A stretch of 41,820 nt of DNA from an uncultured SAR324 cluster bacterium. GTDB lineage: Bacteria > SAR324 > NAC60-12. The stretch's first letter is position 1. The number at the start of each line of letters is the position of its first letter. This document shows positions 16,753 to 25,348 of the stretch, piece by piece. The stretch spans positions 1-41,820 of the forward strand of contig CACIWU010000007.1 of the NCBI GenBank assembly GCA_902590435.1, given 5' to 3'. The position numbers were made by a program, and so were the translations under genes. The notes beneath the pieces are model-generated. The model was not told where the DNA came from and made no database searches. It was given only the letters and a program-made list of their open reading frames with translations.

Positions 16753-18066
16753 TTATAATGCAAAAATTATTTCCTTCCCTCGTACACTTTTGTCAACTTC
16801 ACCATTTAAAAAAACAGTTTGACCATTTACTACAGTCCGAACAGGCCAGCCCTTTAATTCCATTCCATGATAAGGTGACCAATTCACCTTAGTTTGCAAT
16901 AGACCGTTTGTTACTGTCTTCTTTAACCCCATATCAACTAAAACAAAATCTGCATCTTGTCCGACTTCAATACTACCTTTACGATACATTTTATATAATT
17001 TTGCTGGTGCAGTTGACATCCAATATACCACTTCATTTAAAGTACATTCATTGCGATTAACCTTATCTAACATCAAAGGTAGTGAAGTTTCTACCCCGGG
17101 CATTCCTGAAGGTGCAATACCATATGGTTGATTCTTTTCTGATAAATTATGTGGAGCATGATCAGTAGCAATACAATCTATTATACCATTTTTTAACCCT
17201 CTCCAAAGAGCATTTGCATGACGCTTAGAACGCAATGGAGGATTCATTTGAGCTAATGTACCAAGTTTTTCGTAGCATTCCGGAACAGTCAAAATGAAAT
17301 GCTGAGGGCAAACCTCCGATGAAATATAATTTTCTTTAGGCAATCTTTTAAGATAATCACACTCCCCTTCTGTAGTCAAATGCAAAATATGTAATCTACG
17401 TTTAAATTTTAGTGATAGACTAACAGCTAGTTTTGTAGCCATAAGAGCTACGGATTCATCTCTAATAAAAGAATGTAACCGAACATCTGAAAAATCCTTC
17501 AAGAACTCCTTATTAGTCTGCATAATAGATTCGTCCTCTGCATGTACTGCGATTAAGCGTGATCCATTTGCAAATATTTTCTCTAATATTTTAGGATCAT
17601 CCACTAACAAGCCACCCGTAGATGAACCCATAAAAATTTTTATTCCACTAACATTTTCTACATTATTTAAAACATTTAAATTATCATTAGTTGCTCCTAT
17701 AAAAAATCCGTAATTCACAACAGATTTTTCAGCTGCCAACTTTTTTTTCTCTTTCATTCTTTGAATAGTGGTAATTGGTGGGTCATTGTTAGGCATATCT
17801 AGGAAACTAGTTACCCCTCCAGCAGCTGCAGCACAAGAACCACTATGTAAATCTTCTTTTTGTATATCTCCCGGTTCTCGAAAATGGACTTGCGGATCAA
17901 TAATACCTGGAATCAAAAACAACCCTTCAGCATTAATAATTTCACCCATTTCTGGAATATTTTTCCCTATTGAGAAAATTCGACCATCAACTACAGAAAC
18001 ATCAACTTTTTGATTGCTTTGGGGAAGAACAACCTCGGCATTTCTAATTGTAAGTGAATTTTTCAT
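16753..18066 (-). CDS. pyrC: dihydroorotase (type I)
   Basis: Dihydroorotase closes carbamoyl-aspartate to dihydroorotate in pyrimidine synthesis. This 437-residue amidohydrolase shows VHFREPG (His61), the strand with carboxylated Lys GIKIFMGSSTGGL, AVHAED, ILHLTT and the TDHAPH aspartate motif near residue 305. The usual HxH reads Q59-V-H61: the first metal His is Gln. That variant is common in some bacterial dihydroorotases (DDQVHFREPG forms), so activity is still likely. It starts inside the hemB stop codon (ATGA overlap), which indicates translational coupling. Allantoinase or another cyclic amidohydrolase is the main alternative. Confidence 0.87.
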   Translation of the reverse strand: MKNSLTIRNAEVVLPQSNQKVDVSVVDGRIFSIGKNIPEMGEIINAEGLFLIPGIIDPQVHFREPGDIQKEDLHSGSCAAAAGGVTSFLDMPNNDPPITTIQRMKEKKKLAAEKSVVNYGFFIGATNDNLNVLNNVENVSGIKIFMGSSTGGLLVDDPKILEKIFANGSRLIAVHAEDESIMQTNKEFLKDFSDVRLHSFIRDESVALMATKLAVSLSLKFKRRLHILHLTTEGECDYLKRLPKENYISSEVCPQHFILTVPECYEKLGTLAQMNPPLRSKRHANALWRGLKNGIIDCIATDHAPHNLSEKNQPYGIAPSGMPGVETSLPLMLDKVNRNECTLNEVVYWMSTAPAKLYKMYRKGSIEVGQDADFVLVDMGLKKTVTNGLLQTKVNWSPYHGMELKGWPVRTVVNGQTVFLNGEVDKSVRGKEIIFAL

Positions 18067-19052
18067 GAATAGCTTCCATATTCAGCTCTAAGAAATGCTG
18101 CTGCTTCTTTTGCAAAATATGTTAAGATCATATTTGCTCCTGCTCTTCTTATTGACAATAGCATTTCCATCATTGCTTTTTCACGATCAATCCAACCTTT
18201 TTGAGATGCGGCAACAACCATCGAATATTCTCCTGAAACATTATATGCCGCAATTGGTACATCAAAAATTTGATATGCACGGGAAATCACATCCAAATAT
18301 GTCAAAGCAGGCTTTACCATTACTATGTCAGCTCCTTGCTCTATATCTAGTGAAATTTCTCTCAAGGCTTCTCTAACATTAGCTGGATCCATTTGATATG
18401 TTTTTTTATCTCCATTTTTTGGTGCTGACTCTAGAGCACCTCTAAAAGGTCCATAAAAAGACGATGCGTACTTGGCTGAATATGCTAATATTCCAACATT
18501 ATAGAAACCGTTAGAGTCAAGAGTTTTTCGAATTTCTCCAACCCTACCGTCCATCATATCTGACGGAGCAACCCAATCTGCTCCTGCTTCCGCATGGGAA
18601 AGAGCCATTTTACATAATACCTGAACAGATTCATCATTTACAATTTCATTTTCAATGACAAGTCCGTCGTGACCATGACTTGTATATGGATCAAGAGCAA
18701 CATCGGTTTGTACACATAAGTCAGGTATAGCTGATTTTATTTCAATTACTGCTTTCTGAACCAAACCATTCGAATCATAAGACTTTGATCCTGATTTGTT
18801 CTTCTCTTTTGAGAAACCAAATAAGTTGACACCACCAACTCCTAGAGCATAAAGTTCTTCACATTCACGAACTATTTCATCCACTGAAAAACGAAATTGT
18901 CCAGGCATACTTACAATTTTTTCTCGTTTTGATTTCCCTTCCGTTACAAACATAGGATAAATTAGCTGACGTGGAGAAATTTCAGTTTCTCTCACCAAAC
19001 CTCGAATTGGTGCTGAAACTCTTAAACGTCTTGGGCGAGAGACTAAATCCAT
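18063..19052 (-). CDS. hemB: delta-aminolevulinic acid dehydratase (porphobilinogen synthase)
   Basis: HemB condenses two 5-aminolevulinate molecules to porphobilinogen in heme synthesis. At 329 residues it is full length. The two Schiff-base lysines are Lys194 (LAYSAKYASSFYGPFR) and Lys247 (DIVMVKPAL). In the metal segment VALDPYTSHGHDG the three zinc cysteines of the E. coli/human type are Ala119, Asp121 and Asp129. This is the magnesium-type pattern of Pseudomonas aeruginosa HemB. AAAGGA seven bases upstream marks the start. It overlaps pyrC by four bases. The same window carries hemJ, a later step of the pathway, about 14 kb away. Confidence 0.97.
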   Translation of the reverse strand: MDLVSRPRRLRVSAPIRGLVRETEISPRQLIYPMFVTEGKSKREKIVSMPGQFRFSVDEIVRECEELYALGVGGVNLFGFSKEKNKSGSKSYDSNGLVQKAVIEIKSAIPDLCVQTDVALDPYTSHGHDGLVIENEIVNDESVQVLCKMALSHAEAGADWVAPSDMMDGRVGEIRKTLDSNGFYNVGILAYSAKYASSFYGPFRGALESAPKNGDKKTYQMDPANVREALREISLDIEQGADIVMVKPALTYLDVISRAYQIFDVPIAAYNVSGEYSMVVAASQKGWIDREKAMMEMLLSIRRAGANMILTYFAKEAAAFLRAEYGSYS

Positions 19053-19227
19053 ATTAAAATCCTTTATCGCAAAAAATAAAAATGGCTAAACTACCTTTTT
19101 TTCTAAAACAAATCGAAATCATTACCAAAATCAAGCAGGGATTCAATTAATTTCGAAATAATATTGAAGTACTTTTAAGTAAAAACATTTACCATAAACA
19201 AAGATATACACAAGCATTGGGAAGATA

Positions 19228-19256
19228 AGTATAATCATTTTTTTTTAATCAGACAA
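19228..19256 (-). promoter_or_regulatory. candidate promoter for the hemB-pyrC transcript
   Basis: On the minus strand TTGTCT (19256-19251) and TATACT (19233-19228) flank an exact 17-base spacer inside the 255-base gap upstream of hemB. The box quality is good. The leader to the hemB ATG would be about 170 bases and contains no riboswitch or hairpin that I recognise. The rest of the gap is A/T-rich without an open frame of note. Confidence 0.5.
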
Positions 19257-19307
19257 GAAATTATCTAATATAATTAGAACCAAGATTTTTCAAAATTCCA
19301 ATTAAAA

Positions 19308-20987
19308 TTATTCTTTATTTTTTACAATCAATTCATCTTGAATTTCCTTAAATTTAGATATCTCGTTATGGTATTGAGTATAATATATATTCAAATTTCC
19401 ACGGTCAGTGTCTTCCCAAAATGTAGGCCCTGAAAATTTAAGTCTAGCAAATATTACTTCCATTGTTTTCAAAAATAAAGTTTCTCCCAACAAAGTAAGA
19501 TCCTGTAATGTATCTTTTGCAATAATGCTAACAAATTCATCTTCTTTTTTGTTTATATAGAAAAGTGCCAATCCTATATGTAATAATCTTATTCCATGGT
19601 TTTGACTAAAAAACTGAACTGCAAAATCTCTATTCATATCCTTAAAATTATCGAACATAAGAAACTTGTCCAATATTTCCTGCTGTATTTTTCTATCCCA
19701 ATTATTATTATATATTTTTATTGAAATCTTTTGCATCTCAGACGCCAATGTATCCAAAATAAAAGCTAAAGATTTAGCCCTAGAAATAGCATTAAAGCAT
19801 TGTTGTCCATAAAAAACAAAATATTCAATACATTGCTTTGTTCTTTCAATTTCTCCATGTTCAATCAAATAATCTACAAATTGACCGTAATGGAATACCA
19901 AATTATATAAATTTCGTGGCTCGTTATTGTGTTGTCCATGTTTGAGCGCAAACCTAAAATAAGTATTTAGTCTAATCGTAATTAATTCGACCAAAGCTTG
20001 ATCGTTATTTTCTACAGCCTTTTTCCCTAGTTGACTCAATTGTTCAACGCATAAAGTTGAAAGATCAAATTCTCCAGTATCTAGAAAAATATTGTATACA
20101 TTTCCAATCAATCTAAAACTTTTTTGTTCATAAAAAGTGTGTGATTTTTCCACTTCTTTCAATAAACTTTTCATGGTCCGGAAAGAAATGTCTTCAATTA
20201 TTCTTTGTTGTATTACAAAAAAAGAATCTGAAATATTATTTTTTTGCTCTACAAAATATCCTATTAAAGTGCCAATTCCTTCGATTACCTGAGCTTTGGG
20301 TTCTTTAAAATTAACATATATTAGTAAATCAATTAATTGATTTAATTCTTCAAACAAATTGTGCTGAATATTTGAAAGTTCACTAACAGAATATTTAGCA
20401 TCAGGACCTTTTTTTATTAATTTATTTATTGAGTTATAACTTGATCTTAAAATATTTTCTATAACATTACTTGTTTTTGTAGCTCTTAAAATAGAAAAAA
20501 TAAATGGGAACCCTATAACCAGAGAAATTGTAAGCAAAATGTGAAAATTGAAAATCAAACTTGAAATTATTTGCACTTCTGATTCTGCAAGAACTTTAAT
20601 AGTCAGTGAGTGAACCAAGCAGCCGGCGCCCCACCACACAAATAAAAGACTAGGCCAATTATCCATGTACAAATCAATTAACTTAGGAACATTTTGAGCT
20701 GCAAAAGTTATCACTATTGTAAGGCTACCTAAAATTATAGCAAAGAAAGACAACCAAACAATAGGTGCAAAACCAACATCTAAATCAATCCAATTTGGAT
20801 CTAATCCATTGTCTTCAAAAAATTTAAAGTAAATTGGGAAAAGATATATACGGAACAAAAAATCTGCCAACCCCATAGATAAAAAAATTATCAGACCCGC
20901 TTGTAGAGAACGTGATCCGGTCAGTAATGTTATTAATACTTGTTTGAAACCCCGGATTATATCAGTTGATCCATCCATATAACTCAA
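19308..20987 (-). CDS. membrane protein with large helical cytoplasmic domain, unknown function
   Basis: I do not recognise the family of this 559-residue protein. The N-terminal third has four hydrophobic segments (about 26-50, 72-97, 106-130 and 140-167), with Trp- and Gly-rich turns such as LLFVWWGAGCLVHS. Residues 170-559 are hydrophilic and predicted largely alpha-helical, with no Cys cluster, nucleotide-binding or enzymatic motif that I can see. The pattern suggests an inner-membrane anchor carrying a helical repeat domain (possibly TPR/HEAT-like) that binds partners. It lies between the omega-like gene and hemB on the same strand, with gaps of 49 and 255 bases. Close homologues in other genomes would be needed to say more. 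Confidence 0.65.
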   Translation of the reverse strand: MSYMDGSTDIIRGFKQVLITLLTGSRSLQAGLIIFLSMGLADFLFRIYLFPIYFKFFEDNGLDPNWIDLDVGFAPIVWLSFFAIILGSLTIVITFAAQNVPKLIDLYMDNWPSLLFVWWGAGCLVHSLTIKVLAESEVQIISSLIFNFHILLTISLVIGFPFIFSILRATKTSNVIENILRSSYNSINKLIKKGPDAKYSVSELSNIQHNLFEELNQLIDLLIYVNFKEPKAQVIEGIGTLIGYFVEQKNNISDSFFVIQQRIIEDISFRTMKSLLKEVEKSHTFYEQKSFRLIGNVYNIFLDTGEFDLSTLCVEQLSQLGKKAVENNDQALVELITIRLNTYFRFALKHGQHNNEPRNLYNLVFHYGQFVDYLIEHGEIERTKQCIEYFVFYGQQCFNAISRAKSLAFILDTLASEMQKISIKIYNNNWDRKIQQEILDKFLMFDNFKDMNRDFAVQFFSQNHGIRLLHIGLALFYINKKEDEFVSIIAKDTLQDLTLLGETLFLKTMEVIFARLKFSGPTFWEDTDRGNLNIYYTQYHNEISKFKEIQDELIVKNKE

Positions 20988-21036
20988 ATTATGTTATGGG
21001 TTCAAGTGTTAGTAACCTTTATCTTAGGATCCTACA

Positions 21037-21276
21037 CTATTTTTGATCTTTTTCTTCTGAGGTAATTTCTGTAGGTGATTTCTTAATGAATAAACGCCCT
21101 TCATTATTTTCCAAAATTGCTTGAAAAGGAGGTTTATGCTTCATTGATGAACGTGATGATTCTTCAAGGCTATACAAAGATTTTGCCCTTTTTGTCATAG
21201 TAACTACTTTTTCAAACAAATTCTTTTTGTCCTCATGCTTATGCTCTTCAACAAATTTCAAATAATCGTCTTTCAT
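21037..21276 (-). CDS. rpoZ: RNA polymerase omega subunit-like protein
   Basis: This 79-residue protein follows the omega pattern. NLFEKVVTMTKRAKSLY (about 19-35) matches the conserved NRF.LV...AkRArqL helix, and HKPPFQAILENNEGRL (about 47-62) matches the dKp...AL.Ei..Gki helix. Omega binds the beta-prime C-terminal region and aids polymerase assembly. It is clearly divergent: the N-terminal arVT.eD motif is absent and replaced by a charged MKDDYLKFVEEHKHEDK segment. It is close in size to typical deltaproteobacterial omegas. The usual neighbours gmk and spoT are not here; the upstream gene is a TPR protein 43 bases away. The call rests on two helices only. Confidence 0.62.
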   Translation of the reverse strand: MKDDYLKFVEEHKHEDKKNLFEKVVTMTKRAKSLYSLEESSRSSMKHKPPFQAILENNEGRLFIKKSPTEITSEEKDQK

Positions 21277-21319
21277 ATTTTTTTATGAGTAATAGTTAAA
21301 TTATAAAAGTGTTACGCAA

Positions 21320-21994
21320 TTATAAAGTCAACAACAACACTTCTGTTTCATTACGAAATACCGAATCTGGAAATTCTTCTAACAATTGTTCTAACAATCT
21401 TTCTGCCTTTTTAAAATCTCCCATACTGATTGCTATTCTTGCCAAAGCCCGCCAACGAATATCATTCCAAGAATTAATGTCAATAGAATCTAACATTAAC
21501 TGAGCCTCAACCCATTGCTTTTTTTGTTCATACAATCCCGCCAAGCTAAGTCTTGATATATTTTTTAGAAAATTTGTAACTTCTGGATGCTCAATTACCT
21601 TTTTAAATTCAGAAATTGATTCGTCAAAATTGGACTGCATGGCATAAATCCTTCCAGATTCCAATAGAGCCAAAACGCTAAGTTTGCTATCAAATTCAGA
21701 CTTTGCGAAATTCTGTAAGGCCAAAATACCCTGACTAATTCTTTCATCTTCAGTTATTGTTAAATCTTCCAGCTTAATTCTTACATTGTGGAAAAGATTT
21801 GCTCGTTCAATCTTTTCCTGAATCAAATATTGTCTAATTCCCCAAATTGTTAATATAATTAATATGAGTAATATACCAATTATCGTATAGAGGCGCTTTT
21901 TTCTATAAGCATGATCAACAAATGTATACAGAAGTTTTTCAGCTTTGTTTGGTTGCAAGATTTCCTTGCGACTCATATTTTCAGCATCACTCAT
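21320..21994 (-). CDS. YfgM/TPR_21-like membrane-anchored TPR protein
   Basis: This 224-residue protein has a basic cytoplasmic N terminus, one transmembrane helix (about residues 39-61, IIGILLILIILTIWGIRQYLI) and a periplasmic region with three or four degenerate TPR repeats (LALLESGRIYAMQSNFDES, RLSLAGLYEQKKQWVEAQ, ALARIAISMGDFKKAE). The plan of Nin-Cout anchor plus short TPR array is that of YfgM, an ancillary SecYEG/PpiD partner. YfgM-specific residues cannot be confirmed, so other TPR adaptors are possible. It heads the minus-strand group running to the omega-like gene, and a promoter-like pair lies 50-77 bases upstream. Confidence 0.65.
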   Translation of the reverse strand: MSDAENMSRKEILQPNKAEKLLYTFVDHAYRKKRLYTIIGILLILIILTIWGIRQYLIQEKIERANLFHNVRIKLEDLTITEDERISQGILALQNFAKSEFDSKLSVLALLESGRIYAMQSNFDESISEFKKVIEHPEVTNFLKNISRLSLAGLYEQKKQWVEAQLMLDSIDINSWNDIRWRALARIAISMGDFKKAERLLEQLLEEFPDSVFRNETEVLLLTL

Positions 21995-22019
21995 TAAATT
22001 TCCGTCAGTATATAAAAAT

Positions 22020-22233
22020 AACTAATTTTTCTAAAAATTTATTTTCATACAATTTTATGGCATATCGTCAAACCCTTCAAGCAGAATTATTTAAAATATA
22101 GAAAGATTTAATATTTTAATACAATTAATAAGGTTTTTTCTTAACCAAAATAAATTCTATTTACAACCTTAATATCTAATTAGAAAAAAGTTTAAAAAAA
22201 TTTTTATAATAGATGAACTAATTTTTCTAAAAA
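22020..22233. repeat. 18-base direct repeat pair
   Basis: AACTAATTTTTCTAAAAA occurs at 22020-22037 and again at 22216-22233, both in the gap between the GMC oxidoreductase and the YfgM-like gene. The enclosed 178 bases have no open frame. Low complexity makes chance possible, but 18 identical bases are more than expected even at this composition. It could be a slippage or duplication scar. Confidence 0.4.
22044..22071 (-). promoter_or_regulatory. candidate promoter of the YfgM-like gene
   Basis: TTGACG (22071-22066) and TATGAA (22049-22044) on the minus strand are spaced by 16 bases, about 50 bases upstream of the ATG at 21994. The -35 box is near consensus and the -10 box moderate. The remainder of the 248-base gap is A/T-rich and holds an 18-base direct repeat. 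Confidence 0.45.
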
Positions 22234-22242
22234 AAAATAATA

Positions 22243-23853
22243 TTAACCAATTTTCTTAGCCAGTTCTTGAGAAAATTTTGCAGAAATAGCGAAAATTGAT
22301 TCCATTGGATTTGCACCAATCGAAGTTGGAAAAACAGAGCCATCAAAAACAGAAAGATTTTCAACTTCATGGTGAGTTCCTTCAGAGTTAACCACGCTTT
22401 TTTCTGGGTCTTCACCCATAGGACAGCCACCCATCACATGAGCTGAAAACAATCTAGCTTTCAATATTTCCATAGGTAATGAAGAGATGGCCTCTTTGGC
22501 TTTTTTAGGACTTTTATATATTGCAGCATCTCTGTGTACTGGGCTTACTGATTTAGCTCCAGCTGCGAATTGTATGTCCGCCATTACATGAAATGCATCC
22601 CTAATCCCATCCCAAACATAACTTGAAACTGTATAATCTAGACCTGGACTTCCATCTTTTTTTAAAAAAACGCTCCCCCCTATGCTTTCTGGATGGAATC
22701 CATCACGTTGGAGAGCTATTAAAACTTGTAGAAAAGGTCTTTTCCTCATTATTTCAGAGTGAAATTTTCCATGCCCTTCCAAATTAGTTGCAACCAACAT
22801 TGGTTGCAAGGGAGGACACTCTAGCTTAAAACCGGATTTGTTCAAATCTAGTCGAGTATCAATATAATGATCTGAAAAACTTGTCTGAGGTGCTCCGTAT
22901 TCTCCAAAAACCTCGAATGGCATTATTGCTCCAGAGAGATTTACTGGATGCAAAAAAGTTCTCTTGCCAACTATACCATAAGGATTAAAAATTTTGTTTT
23001 TAGAACGCAACAAAACAGCAGGACTTCCAATCCCTCCAGCAGCTAAAACGTAATGTTTTGCTCTTATTTTGAAAAATTTTTTTGATGGAGCATTACCACG
23101 CTTTGTCATTGAAAGACACTTTAGGGAAATAATTCTTCCATTTTTTATTTCAAAATTTTCAGCTCTAGCTTTTGAAATAAGCATTGCGCCTTCTTTTAAT
23201 GCACCAGGTATGGTAGTAATAAGTGTAGACTGTTTCGCATTGGTTGGGCATCCAGTTCCACAATACCCCAAATTTTGACATCCTACTACATTTCTCTTAA
23301 TCTTTCCCCATCCTATTCCAAGTCTAGTACATCCAGTTTCAAGTACACTATTGTTTGCATTTGAAGGTAGAGACCAAGACTGAATTTTATATCTTTTCTC
23401 TACCCATTCAAACCATGGGCTCATTTCGGACTCAGAAAATCCTTTTACACCCATTTGATCAACCCAAAAATTTAGTGTAGTTTCAGGTGTCCTAAAGCTT
23501 GTTGTCCAATTGACTCCTGTGCCTCCTCCTACCATTCTACCTTGAAAAATTTTTATTCCACGATCCCTAGTTTGTCTACTTGCTGATTCCTGATAAAGCA
23601 TTGAGTATGCTTCATCTTCCTTCATACGAAAATCATTTGATGTTTTTAGCGGTCCCTCTTCAACAATAATCACATACAATCCTACTTGAGCTAGTATTTC
23701 TGCAGTATTTCCTCCTCCAGCTCCAGATCCTACAATTACAACATCTGCCTCTAAAGTTTCATCAGAGGTAACTAAAGATGCATCAATATGCTTCCATCCT
23801 TTCTCGAAACCTTTAGAAACATAGTCTATAAATTTTTTCTTTGATTTAACCAT
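22243..23853 (-). CDS. GMC-family oxidoreductase, large flavoprotein subunit
   Basis: The FAD-binding Rossmann motif DVVIVGSGAGGGNTAEILA and the ribityl contact IIVEEGP lie near the N terminus. The GMC active site is at the C terminus: AHVMGGCPMG (the catalytic His of the His/Asn pair), FDGSVFPTSIGANPMESIFA (the Asn). QNLGYCGTGCPTNAKQS is a Cys-rich loop seen in the cellulose/gluconate dehydrogenase branch. I chose the internal ATG (Met25 of the track ORF), which follows the Tat-subunit stop by 17 bases; the track start at 23925 would overlap that gene by 55 bases. The family oxidises alcohols or sugars and passes electrons to a quinone or cytochrome. It has no signal peptide, so export would depend on the partner. 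Confidence 0.88.
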   Translation of the reverse strand: MVKSKKKFIDYVSKGFEKGWKHIDASLVTSDETLEADVVIVGSGAGGGNTAEILAQVGLYVIIVEEGPLKTSNDFRMKEDEAYSMLYQESASRQTRDRGIKIFQGRMVGGGTGVNWTTSFRTPETTLNFWVDQMGVKGFSESEMSPWFEWVEKRYKIQSWSLPSNANNSVLETGCTRLGIGWGKIKRNVVGCQNLGYCGTGCPTNAKQSTLITTIPGALKEGAMLISKARAENFEIKNGRIISLKCLSMTKRGNAPSKKFFKIRAKHYVLAAGGIGSPAVLLRSKNKIFNPYGIVGKRTFLHPVNLSGAIMPFEVFGEYGAPQTSFSDHYIDTRLDLNKSGFKLECPPLQPMLVATNLEGHGKFHSEIMRKRPFLQVLIALQRDGFHPESIGGSVFLKKDGSPGLDYTVSSYVWDGIRDAFHVMADIQFAAGAKSVSPVHRDAAIYKSPKKAKEAISSLPMEILKARLFSAHVMGGCPMGEDPEKSVVNSEGTHHEVENLSVFDGSVFPTSIGANPMESIFAISAKFSQELAKKIG

Positions 23854-23870
23854 ATTAAATTTACTAAAAT

Positions 23871-24440
23871 TTAAGGGATCAGACTGTTTAAATTTATTGG
23901 TCCATAATAACCGCAAAATTCCCAAGATCGTGGATTACCATACCAACAAGCAACTGTTATCTCAACCAAACCCATGTATCCTACACGGAGCTCATTACCT
24001 GTAATAAAATTATCAGGTTCACTTTTACGCCACTTATTTAAAAAATTTTCAATTTCACTTGGATCTTCCCAGGCACTTGGTACACCAGTGATTAAACGAG
24101 GAGTCATAGATAAAATAAAATTGGATTTCATAACTTCAAATAACCGTTTTAATTCCGTTTGAGTCAAAATTGGCAAACCTAAAACAGCTATATCCCAACC
24201 AATAATTATCTCTTTAATTGATAATTCGGCTTCATCTAGTGATGATGGTAAACTATCTGCAAGAATAACCGGAATAAGCTTTGATAAAATTCCACGATCT
24301 TGCAAACTTAAAAATTCAAAGTGATGCCCTAAATCTTCTGGCGCAGGAGGAATAGTTGGAGAAGCAAGACAGGTTTCAAATGCTAAAATTGTAACCCCAC
24401 TAACCGCACTTTTTTTTAACAAACTTCTTCGAGTAAGCAT
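23871..24440 (-). CDS. Tat-exported small subunit of GMC dehydrogenase (gluconate 2-dehydrogenase subunit 3-like)
   Basis: The N terminus is a twin-arginine signal, MLTRRSLLKKSAVSG followed by a hydrophobic stretch and a CLASP-type end near residue 27. The mature part has the helical LSLQDRGILSKLIPVILAD start typical of gluconate-2-dehydrogenase subunit 3 proteins (pattern L...e...l..l...ilP). It ends with WYGNPRSWEFCGYYGP, also typical of the family's last segment. Such subunits pair with the cytoplasmically folded GMC flavoprotein and carry it across the membrane by Tat hitchhiking. The gene lies directly upstream of the large subunit. A cytochrome subunit, present in some such complexes, is not adjacent. 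Confidence 0.75.
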   Translation of the reverse strand: MLTRRSLLKKSAVSGVTILAFETCLASPTIPPAPEDLGHHFEFLSLQDRGILSKLIPVILADSLPSSLDEAELSIKEIIIGWDIAVLGLPILTQTELKRLFEVMKSNFILSMTPRLITGVPSAWEDPSEIENFLNKWRKSEPDNFITGNELRVGYMGLVEITVACWYGNPRSWEFCGYYGPINLNSLIP

Positions 24441-24509
24441 TTGAGAAAAATTAACAATTTTTATATAAATTTAATTTGTTGGATGTAGGAAAATATTTAG
24501 GAAGAATAA

Positions 24510-25334
24510 TCATCCTTCACAAGAAATCTCTTTTAATTTTGCAGCTTGCCAGAGTAATTCATATTCTTCAAGACTTGTATTTTCAGGTTTTTTCCTTACT
24601 TTCTCTAACTGATCTTCTACGTAGTGGAAACGATTTTCAAATTTAGTATTTCCACGTCTTAATGCCAATTCTGGGTCGAGTTTCAGATGACGTGCAAGAC
24701 TAACAACAGCAAGCAAAATATCTCCTAGTTCTTCTTCTATATTATTCTGCGAGATTACCTCTTCTCCAAGTTCTGTTCTGAGTTCCAAAATTTCTTCATG
24801 AATTTTTTCAAATACTGAATCAATATCAGGCCAATCAAAGCCAACCTTTGCCGCTCTTTTGCCAAGTTTCTCAGCTCTCATTAGAGCAGGCAATGCTAAT
24901 GCTACATCATCAAGAATACTGGGGAATTGACAACCTCTTCGTCTAGCTTTTTGATAACGTTCTTGTTTTTTCTGAGCTTCCCATTCCTCACTTTGGTATT
25001 CCATATCTCGCTTACCTTGTTCTCCAAAAACATGAGGATGCCTTCTTATCATTTTATCAATAATTACTTGGACAACTTCATCAAAATCGAAATAACCTGA
25101 CTCCTCTGCAATACGAGAATGAAAAACTATTTGAAGCAATAAATCTCCTAGTTCCTCCTTTATCGAATCAATATCATTACATTCAATCGCTTCCGATACC
25201 TCATATGCCTCTTCAATTGTGTATGGAGCGACACTAGTAAAAGTTTGCACCTTATCCCATGGACAACCATCTGTTGGATCTCTCAAACGAGCCATTACTT
25301 TTTTCAGGTTTTCAATTGGTGATTTTTCTTTCAT
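24510..25334 (-). CDS. mazG: nucleoside triphosphate pyrophosphohydrolase MazG
   Basis: MazG hydrolyses NTPs to NMP and PPi, and in E. coli modulates (p)ppGpp-linked stress. At 274 residues there are two MazG domains. The first reads CPWDKVQTF, EEAYEVSEAI, then EELGDLLLQIVFHS, the metal-binding ExxE...ExxD pattern (about 38-70). The second reads EEILELRTELG and EELGDILLAVVSLARHL (about 172-215). The family's NPKFE.RF appears as NTKFENRFHYVE. It is 15 bases downstream of the racemase gene on the same strand and 69 bases before the Tat-subunit gene. Confidence 0.95.
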   Translation of the reverse strand: MKEKSPIENLKKVMARLRDPTDGCPWDKVQTFTSVAPYTIEEAYEVSEAIECNDIDSIKEELGDLLLQIVFHSRIAEESGYFDFDEVVQVIIDKMIRRHPHVFGEQGKRDMEYQSEEWEAQKKQERYQKARRRGCQFPSILDDVALALPALMRAEKLGKRAAKVGFDWPDIDSVFEKIHEEILELRTELGEEVISQNNIEEELGDILLAVVSLARHLKLDPELALRRGNTKFENRFHYVEDQLEKVRKKPENTSLEEYELLWQAAKLKEISCEG

Positions 25335-25348
25335 GGACTCTTTTCAGT

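Noticed and set aside
19170-19215. Short minus-strand frame MLVYIFVYGK... in the hemB upstream gap
   Set aside because: About 24 codons, no ribosome-binding site and no recognised similarity. Treated as chance.
22243-23925. Track start of the GMC gene at 23925
   Set aside because: It would overlap the Tat-subunit gene by 55 bases and add 24 residues unlike the family N terminus. Met25 is preferred.
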